NCBI GenBank assembly: GCA_037440385.1
Contig: JBBIUI010000070.1
Coordinates: forward strand, 1-12,147
Source of the DNA: CG2-30-68-42 sp037440385
Lineage (GTDB): Bacteria; Pseudomonadota; Gammaproteobacteria; Burkholderiales; Rhodocyclaceae
Length of the DNA: 12,147 nucleotides
Direction: 5' to 3'
Shown here: piece by piece, positions 7,790 to 12,147 of the stretch
Layout of the letters: each line of letters opens with the position of its first letter
Numbering within the stretch: the first letter of the stretch is position 1
Translations under genes and position numbers: made by a program
The notes under the pieces: generated by a model
Told to the model about the DNA's origin: nothing
Seen by the model: the letters and a program-made list of their open reading frames with translations, nothing else
The model's database searches: none

Positions 7790-9303
7790 GTTCGCGTCTC
7801 CCGGAGAGACTTGCGCCAGAATCGTTTCGACGCCAGCACCCGCCGGATGCGCTCCGGCAGTTGCGCACGAAGCCGCTCGTAACGCGGACCGTGCCAGCCG
7901 CCGGCGAGCGCGACGGCTTCGCGCAGCGCTGGATCCTCACCGGCCCAGCGAGCGAGCGGCGCGCCGGCGCAGCCCAGGTCGTTGAGCGCGCCCAGCGTGT
8001 CCTGCAGCCCCGCGAGCGCTGCCAGCGCCCGCCTCGAATCCTTCGCGCGGTACAGCGGCGCCATGAATTCTATCGCGTAGCGCAGGCGCTTCGCGGCCAC
8101 GCGCAGCCGGTGCAGCGCGCCCGCGTCGAGGCCCCGGGCGGCGCCGGCGAGCGTGCGCACTTTCCGGTGCAGCTTGCCGATGCGGCGCGCGGCAAACTCC
8201 GCGAGCGTGCCGCCCGTTTCCCCGGCAGCCGGTGCGTGCAGCAGCGCGCCGAAGGACAGTATGAAGAGTGCATGCTCGCGAGCGCCGAGCGCGGCGGCCG
8301 CCGCGGCGCGCTTCTCGCGCCGGTCGCGTCGTGCGGCCGCACACAGCGCCGCGATGCGCGCGTCTTCCGGAAACGCCGCGCGCACCGGCGCGAGCACGTC
8401 GGACAGCAGCACGTCGGCGTCGCGCGCCACACCGAGCGCCCGATCCAGCATGTCCATGTGCGCCGGGATCTCGGCCGGAACCGGTGCCGGCAGCACCGGC
8501 TCGAACAGTTTCAGTGCCGAATGAAGCCGCCGCAGTGCGACGCGCATCTGGTGGATGAATTCGGGGTCCTCCGAATCCGCGCCCGGCTCGTTCGATTGGA
8601 GCTGCGCGATGCAGGCGGCAGCGATGCTGCGCCAGGCCTCCGATGGCGATTGCTCCGGCCGCAGCGGGCACGCGCCGGCCCTGACCGGGACGCATCGCGC
8701 GCCCTGGCGCAGGCGAATCCCGCGCTCGGCCTTCGAGAGGATCGCGGGGCGAAGCGGCAACTCGCTTGCAAGCGCAGCGGCGAGATCGAACAGCCGCTGC
8801 GGGCTGCCCCGTTCGAGTTCGAGCTCGACCTCGGAGAGGTCTTCCGCCGCATCGCCCGCGCGGATCCACCCGCGATCCAGCATGATCAGCACCGAGGCTC
8901 CCGGTGCGGGCTCGATCCGCCAGGTCGTGCGCGAGAACACCGTCTCGAACGACGCTTCGAGCCGCGAGCGGATGCGACGCCGCTCGAGCAGCCTGCGCAC
9001 TGCCCCGTCATCGACACCGGCGAAATCGAATGCGCCGCCGTAGGGCCGCTCCCATTCCGGGCGCACCGACAGTCCGGCGCTGCCCGATCCGGCGCACTTG
9101 ACGGTCTGGATCCATTCTCCGCCCTGCCTGCGCGTGCGCAGTGCGATCGCGTGGCGGTGCAGCGCGAGATCCGGCGTGTCGTGATAGACATTGACCAGCC
9201 GGCGCGTGCCGAGCTTCGTCGCGCCGCGAATCAGCGGGTGGCGCAGCAGGGCCCGCCGGGCGGATACCGGCAGCGCGAGCTTGAGCTCGATCTCCTCGGC
9301 CAT
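7786..9303 (-). CDS. CYTH-CHAD domain protein (inorganic triphosphatase/polyphosphate-binding)
   Basis: A 505-residue two-domain protein like E. coli YgiF. The N-terminal CYTH domain (~1-200) shows the signature E-x-E-x-K at E4-I5-E6-L7-K8. It also has the strand NVYHDTPDLALHRHAIALR (~38-56), WIQTVK (64-69), and the acidic strand SEVELELERG (~157-166) that binds metal and triphosphate. The C-terminal CHAD domain (~220-505) is helical with two conserved histidine-basic repeats, HQMRVALRRLHSALKLF (251-267) and HRLRVAAKRLRYAIEFM (398-414), the proposed polyphosphate-binding surface. The likely reaction is hydrolysis of tripolyphosphate or a similar triphosphate, with CHAD tethering to polyphosphate. 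It follows the permease gene after a single base (TGACATG) and overlaps sixA by four, so all are cotranslated. Domain assignment is very secure; the physiological substrate is inferred from the family. Confidence 0.93.
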   Translation of the reverse strand: MAEEIELKLALPVSARRALLRHPLIRGATKLGTRRLVNVYHDTPDLALHRHAIALRTRRQGGEWIQTVKCAGSGSAGLSVRPEWERPYGGAFDFAGVDDGAVRRLLERRRIRSRLEASFETVFSRTTWRIEPAPGASVLIMLDRGWIRAGDAAEDLSEVELELERGSPQRLFDLAAALASELPLRPAILSKAERGIRLRQGARCVPVRAGACPLRPEQSPSEAWRSIAAACIAQLQSNEPGADSEDPEFIHQMRVALRRLHSALKLFEPVLPAPVPAEIPAHMDMLDRALGVARDADVLLSDVLAPVRAAFPEDARIAALCAAARRDRREKRAAAAAALGAREHALFILSFGALLHAPAAGETGGTLAEFAARRIGKLHRKVRTLAGAARGLDAGALHRLRVAAKRLRYAIEFMAPLYRAKDSRRALAALAGLQDTLGALNDLGCAGAPLARWAGEDPALREAVALAGGWHGPRYERLRAQLPERIRRVLASKRFWRKSLRETRT

Positions 9304-9304
9304 G

Positions 9305-10540
9305 TCATTCGTAACGCAGCGCTTCGATCGGCAGCAGCCGCGAAGCCTGTCGCGCCGGGTAGAAGCCGAAGAACACGCCGACGGCGGCGGCGAATCCCAC
9401 CGACAGCACGATCGCGGCGCTCGACAACTCGATGCGCCAGCCGGCGAGGTTGCCGACGGCCTCGGCGGCGCCCGTCCCCAGCGCGACTCCGGCGATGCCG
9501 CCGATCAGCGACAGCGTCACCGCCTCGACCAGGAACTGCGTGAGGATGTCGCGCGAACGTGCCCCCACCGCCATGCGCAGCCCGATCTCGCGGGTGCGCT
9601 CGGTGACCGAGACCAGCATGATGTTCATGATGCCGATCCCGCCCACCAGCAGCGAGACCGAGGCGACGGCCGCGAGCAGCAGTGCGAGCACCTTCGAGGA
9701 CGCCTCCTGTGCCTGCAGGATCTCCGAGAGGTTGCGCACGAAGAAATCGTCGTCTGCTCCCGGCAGGATGCGATGGCGCTGGCGCAGGAGCTCCTTCATG
9801 TGCGCCTCGGCCGCGTCCATGTCGGCGTTCTGGCGCACCTTGACCATGATCGCGCCGACCGAGCGTGCCTTCGCCTGGGTGGCGGCACCGAGCACGCGGT
9901 TGCGCGCGGTGCTGATCGGCATCAGGACGACGTCATCCTGATCCTGCCCCATCATGTTCTGGCCCTTGTGTTCGAGCACGCCGATGACGGTCAAGGGCAC
10001 CTTGCGGATGCGGATGACCTGGTCGAGCGGGCTTTCGTCGCCGAACAGGTTCTTCGCGACGGTCTCGCCGATCAGTGCCACCTTGGCCGCGCCGTTCAGA
10101 TCGGATTGCTCGAAGCCGCGCCCCTGCGCGAGCGGCCACTCGCGCACTTCGAGGTAATCGGCCGTGGTGCCGTAGAACGAGGTCGACCAGTTGGCGTTGC
10201 CCGCGACCACCTGGCCCGATCCGCGAAGGCTCGGCGCGGCGGCCTGGACCTCCGCGATTTCCCGCGCGATCGCATAGGCATCGTCTTCCGACAGCGTGAG
10301 CTGGGTACCCGCGCCGCCGCGCGCACCACCCGAGTGCCCGGAACCCGACACGACGATGATGATGTTCGAACCGAGCGCGCGGATCTGGTCCTCGACGCGC
10401 GCCTGCGCGCCGTTGCCCACGGCGATCATGACGATCACGGCACCCACGCCGATGACGATGCCGAGCATCGTCAGTGCGGAGCGCAGCTTGTTTACGCGCA
10501 GCGCGTTGAGCGCGACCTTGAGCGTGGCGAGGAAGTTCAT
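9305..10540 (-). CDS. MacB-family ABC transporter permease (FtsX-like)
   Basis: A 411-residue inner-membrane protein with MacB/FtsX topology. TM1 is at ~22-42 (SALTMLGIVIGVGAVIVMIA), then a large periplasmic MacB_PCD domain (~45-283), and three C-terminal helices (~284-312, ~335-360, ~370-397). Family hallmarks include NALRVNKLRSALTMLGIVIG, the segment GGIGIMNIMLVSVTERTREI (~306-325), GLRMAVGARSRDI, and the terminal FYPARQASRLLPIEALRYE. Unlike E. coli MacB, the ATPase is encoded separately by the upstream gene, overlapping by four bases (ATGA). MacB-type mechanotransmitters use ATP hydrolysis to push periplasmic substrates (lipoproteins, peptides, macrolides) through an adaptor and a TolC channel. 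No adaptor or outer-membrane channel gene is visible here. Family is very secure; the substrate is unknown. Confidence 0.93.
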   Translation of the reverse strand: MNFLATLKVALNALRVNKLRSALTMLGIVIGVGAVIVMIAVGNGAQARVEDQIRALGSNIIIVVSGSGHSGGARGGAGTQLTLSEDDAYAIAREIAEVQAAAPSLRGSGQVVAGNANWSTSFYGTTADYLEVREWPLAQGRGFEQSDLNGAAKVALIGETVAKNLFGDESPLDQVIRIRKVPLTVIGVLEHKGQNMMGQDQDDVVLMPISTARNRVLGAATQAKARSVGAIMVKVRQNADMDAAEAHMKELLRQRHRILPGADDDFFVRNLSEILQAQEASSKVLALLLAAVASVSLLVGGIGIMNIMLVSVTERTREIGLRMAVGARSRDILTQFLVEAVTLSLIGGIAGVALGTGAAEAVGNLAGWRIELSSAAIVLSVGFAAAVGVFFGFYPARQASRLLPIEALRYE

Positions 10541-11265
10541 GACGGTGCCGGCGCGAGAGCGCGCGCCGCATCGGCCGCGTCGTTGGCGCGATCCTCGGTG
10601 ATCAATCCGTCGCGGAAGCTGACGATGCGCCGCGCGAAATTCGCGATGTCGTGCTCGTGCGTGACCAGCACGATCGTGATGCCCTCGCGGTTGAGCGACT
10701 GGAGCAGCGCCATGATCTCGACGCTGGTGTGCGTGTCGAGCGCGCCGGTGGGCTCGTCGGCGAGCACCAGCATGGGATCATTGACCAGCGCGCGCGCGAT
10801 CGCCACCCGCTGCTGCTGGCCGCCGGACAGTTGCGCCGGCTGGTGTTCCATGCGTTCGGCCAATCCGACCTGATCGAGGCGGTGCTTCGCCCGGGCGCGC
10901 CGCTCGGGCGCGTCGCAGCCGCTGTACAGCAGTGGCAGCGCGACATTGTCGAGCGCCGACGTGCGGGCGAGCAGGTTGAAGTGCTGGAACACGAAACCGA
11001 TCTTGCGGTTGCGCACCCGCGCGAGCTCGTCGCCGGACAGCGTCGAGACCTCTTCTCCAGCCAGCCGGTAGCCGCCGGAAGTGGGCCGGTCGAGGCAGCC
11101 GAGCAGATTCATGAAGGTCGACTTTCCGGACCCGCTCGGACCCATCACCGCGACGAACTCGCCCGCGGCGACATCGATCGACACGCCGCGCAGCGCCGCG
11201 ACGACATTGGCCCCGGTGCTGTACTGCTTGACCAGATCGGTCGTGCGGATCAGCGGGGTGTCCAT
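10537..11265 (-). CDS. MacB-type ABC transporter ATP-binding protein (LolD/MacB-N-like)
   Basis: A 242-residue nucleotide-binding subunit with all key motifs: Walker A GPSGSGKS (42-49), Q-loop Q94 in FVFQHFNLL, signature LSGGQQQR (146-153), Walker B MLVLADE (165-171), D-loop GALD (174-177), and the switch His H203 in VTHEHD. The closest families are MacB N-domain, LolD and YknY. It pairs with the downstream MacB-like permease, overlapped by four bases, to energise export across the envelope. ATG 11265 gives the normal family N-terminus (PLIRTTDLVKQYSTG). However, no convincing Shine-Dalgarno or promoter lies upstream: the start codon sits inside the terminal box of an attC-like site, and the preceding 5' region is integron/R-M remnant DNA. 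The gene may therefore be expressed from upstream cassette transcription. The MacA-like partner normally located here is absent. Confidence 0.93.
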   Translation of the reverse strand: MDTPLIRTTDLVKQYSTGANVVAALRGVSIDVAAGEFVAVMGPSGSGKSTFMNLLGCLDRPTSGGYRLAGEEVSTLSGDELARVRNRKIGFVFQHFNLLARTSALDNVALPLLYSGCDAPERRARAKHRLDQVGLAERMEHQPAQLSGGQQQRVAIARALVNDPMLVLADEPTGALDTHTSVEIMALLQSLNREGITIVLVTHEHDIANFARRIVSFRDGLITEDRANDAADAARALAPAPS

Positions 11266-11534
11266 CTCTGCGGTTCAGCGGCGGGCCGCGCAGCGGACCG
11301 TCCGCTGCAACCGGTTGTTGGACGGCAGGCACATCGGTTCACTTCTGGGTTCTCGACGCGGATGAGTTCAGCGAACGCGTCGAGGTGGGCGCCGCCCGTG
11401 ACGGCGCTCCTCGCTCCTCGGTCTCGATCCCCCGACTTCGCACCTTGGGCTCTGGCTTGCCTCGACCGAGTGCGCCAGAAGTGACGCACGGCATCTTGGA
11501 TCCCCCTCGCGAGGTCGTCGCGGTTCCTGACCAT
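11250..11534 (-). pseudogene. Truncated XhoI/PaeR7I-type restriction endonuclease (N-terminal fragment)
   Basis: From ATG 11534 the frame gives 94 residues, of which the first ~58 resemble the N-terminus of XhoI/PaeR7I-family type II endonucleases. The resemblance lies in RDDLARGIQDAVRHFW, RTRSRQARAQ, and especially DRDRGARSAVTGGAHLDAFAELI (~36-58), matching the family's D.G.RGAVTGGk.MDgf..L block. After that the similarity stops: the remaining residues are encoded by the attC-like hairpin and run into the start of the ABC ATPase gene. Family members are over 200 residues with the PD-(D/E)xK active site in the missing part, so this fragment cannot cut DNA. AAGGAG (11552-11547), overlapping the methyltransferase stop, lies 12 bases before the ATG. 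This is consistent with an original methyltransferase-endonuclease operon. The family call rests on remembered motif similarity, not a search. Confidence 0.65.
11260..11323 (-). other. attC-like integron recombination site, terminal core box altered
   Basis: Read on the - strand, the site begins with GTCCAAC (11323-11317), which fits the attC R'' consensus RYYYAAC. It contains an imperfect inverted repeat (11313-11271) and ends with GATGGAC (11266-11260) where the partner box GTTRRRY (here expected GTTGGAC) should be. The hairpin pairs CGGTT/AACCG, CAGCGG/CCGCTG, CGG/CCG and CCGC/GCGG around a TGC loop. A G and an A are left unpaired on one arm, and there is one T-C mismatch. Unpaired bases confined to one arm are a defining feature of attC sites, and the 64-bp length is within their range. 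The orientation, 3' of the endonuclease fragment, is that of a cassette. The final box overlaps the ABC ATPase start codon. Possibly a cassette junction made at a GWT secondary site, or a decayed attC. Confidence 0.72.
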
Positions 11535-11543
11535 AGGCGTCGC

Positions 11544-12147
11544 CTACTCCTTGTGGACCTCGACCGCGACGGCGGAGAACAGCCCGGTGGTCTCGGTTCG
11601 AATCCGCCGCTCGGCCATGTCGAAATAGTGCGCATCGACCTCGCAGCCGATGCTGTCACGACCGCAACGTGCCGCGGCGACGCTCGTGGTGCCCGTCCCC
11701 ATGAACGGGTCGAGCACCGTGTCTCCGACGAACTGAACATCCGGATCAGCCGCTCGGCCAGTTCCGTCGGATAGGGTGCGGGATGATCTCGTGTGGATGC
11801 TCCGGTCAGTCCGGTCCAGATCTGTTGGAACCACCGCTGGTAGTCATCAGTTGAGATCACGCTGAGGATTCGCTCGGCAGCCGAGGGCTTCCGGTAGCCA
11901 CCGGGTTTTCTCTCCATGAGGATGAACTCGATGTCGTTCTTGATCACCGCGTTCGGCTCGTACGGTTCTCCAAGGAATCCTGCTCCGCCGTTTTCGACCT
12001 CGTAGACCTCGTAGACCGCGTTCGCGATCTCGTGCCAGATGATGGGCGCGAGGTTGTCGAAGCCGATGCGCCGGCAGTGCTCCTGAATGGAGGCATGGAG
12101 CGGCACCACGGTGTGCCGGCCGTCATTCTTGCGGCGGGAGAGGCAAA
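11544..12147 (-). pseudogene. Beta-class site-specific DNA methyltransferase, frameshifted, 5' partial
   Basis: Two overlapping frames together encode the C-terminal part of an adenine/cytosine-N4 DNA methyltransferase. The first frame enters from the window edge and contains IQEHCRRIGFDNLAPIIWHE, PYEPNAVIKNDIEFILMERK, IWTGLTGASTRDHPAPYPTE and LAERLIRMFS. The second frame continues with VGDTVLDPFMGTGTTSVAAA (SAM-binding motif I) and DSIGCEVDAHYFDMAERRI, ending at the stop 11546-11544. The switch falls at about 11733-11736; one extra base there would restore the usual RMF-S-FVGDTVLDPF. This order, with motif I near the C-terminus, is that of the beta class; the catalytic DPPY motif should lie beyond the window. 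Because the stop is followed by an endonuclease fragment, this was probably the protective half of an R-M system. A one-base sequencing error is the main alternative to a true pseudogene. A 9-bp tandem duplication also inserts YEV. Confidence 0.8.
11996..12013. repeat. 9-bp tandem duplication inside the methyltransferase remnant
   Basis: The sequence GACCTCGTA occurs twice in direct succession (11996-12004 and 12005-12013). On the - strand it adds an in-frame Tyr-Glu-Val, giving VYEVYEVENG. It looks like a replication-slippage duplication; relatives as I recall them have a single copy of this segment, but that needs an alignment. Confidence 0.6.

Noticed and set aside
7861..10873. Two long + strand open frames (7861-9543 and 9191-10873)
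   Set aside because: They are antisense to the CYTH-CHAD and MacB permease genes, whose motifs are unambiguous. Composition is low-complexity Arg/Ala without any recognisable domain.
11339..11735. Continuation of the first methyltransferase frame past the frameshift to a stop at 11339
   Set aside because: After LAERLIRMFS the translation becomes Ser/Arg-rich and loses all similarity, while the adjacent frames carry motif I and then the endonuclease N-terminus.

Overview
The window is high-GC DNA with tightly packed genes, long antisense shadow frames and frequent GTG/ATGA-type overlaps, as expected for a proteobacterial chromosome. A beta- or gammaproteobacterium is the likeliest source, but nothing here fixes the genus. 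No rRNA, tRNA or CRISPR array is visible.

Left part, + strand (1-5441): five genes read rightward with short gaps or overlaps. They are the C-terminal part of a polytopic membrane protein with a TPR tail, a membrane-anchored family-2 glycosyltransferase (apparently starting at CTG), a GT-B glycosyltransferase, a class I SAM methyltransferase, and a second GT-B-like glycosyltransferase. This looks like a surface-glycan or glycolipid assembly cluster. Facing it on the - strand (5503-7229) is a coupled pair: a class I methyltransferase followed by an LPG-synthase/AglD-type multispanning membrane protein. The two groups converge at about 5442-5502 and may serve the same envelope pathway.

Middle part, - strand (7349-11265): a tightly coupled four-gene operon in the order MacB-like ABC ATPase, MacB-like permease, CYTH-CHAD protein, SixA-like phosphohistidine phosphatase. 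Junctions are 4-bp overlaps or a 1-bp gap. It joins an export or stress-sensing ABC module to two proteins of phosphate/polyphosphate biology. The MacA-type adaptor usually found upstream is absent from the window.

Right end, - strand (about 11260-12147): remnants of a restriction-modification locus. A beta-class DNA methyltransferase is frameshifted just before its SAM-binding motif. It is followed by a restriction endonuclease of the XhoI/PaeR7I type cut off after about 60 residues. The truncated endonuclease runs into a 64-bp structure with the features of an integron attC site: an RYYYAAC box, an imperfect hairpin with two unpaired bases on one arm, and a terminal core box. That terminal box reads GATGGAC instead of GTTGGAC, and its ATG is the start codon of the ABC ATPase. 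The arrangement suggests an integron cassette carrying R-M genes that was joined to the chromosome at a secondary GWT-type site directly in front of the ABC operon. This is the most interesting part of the window.
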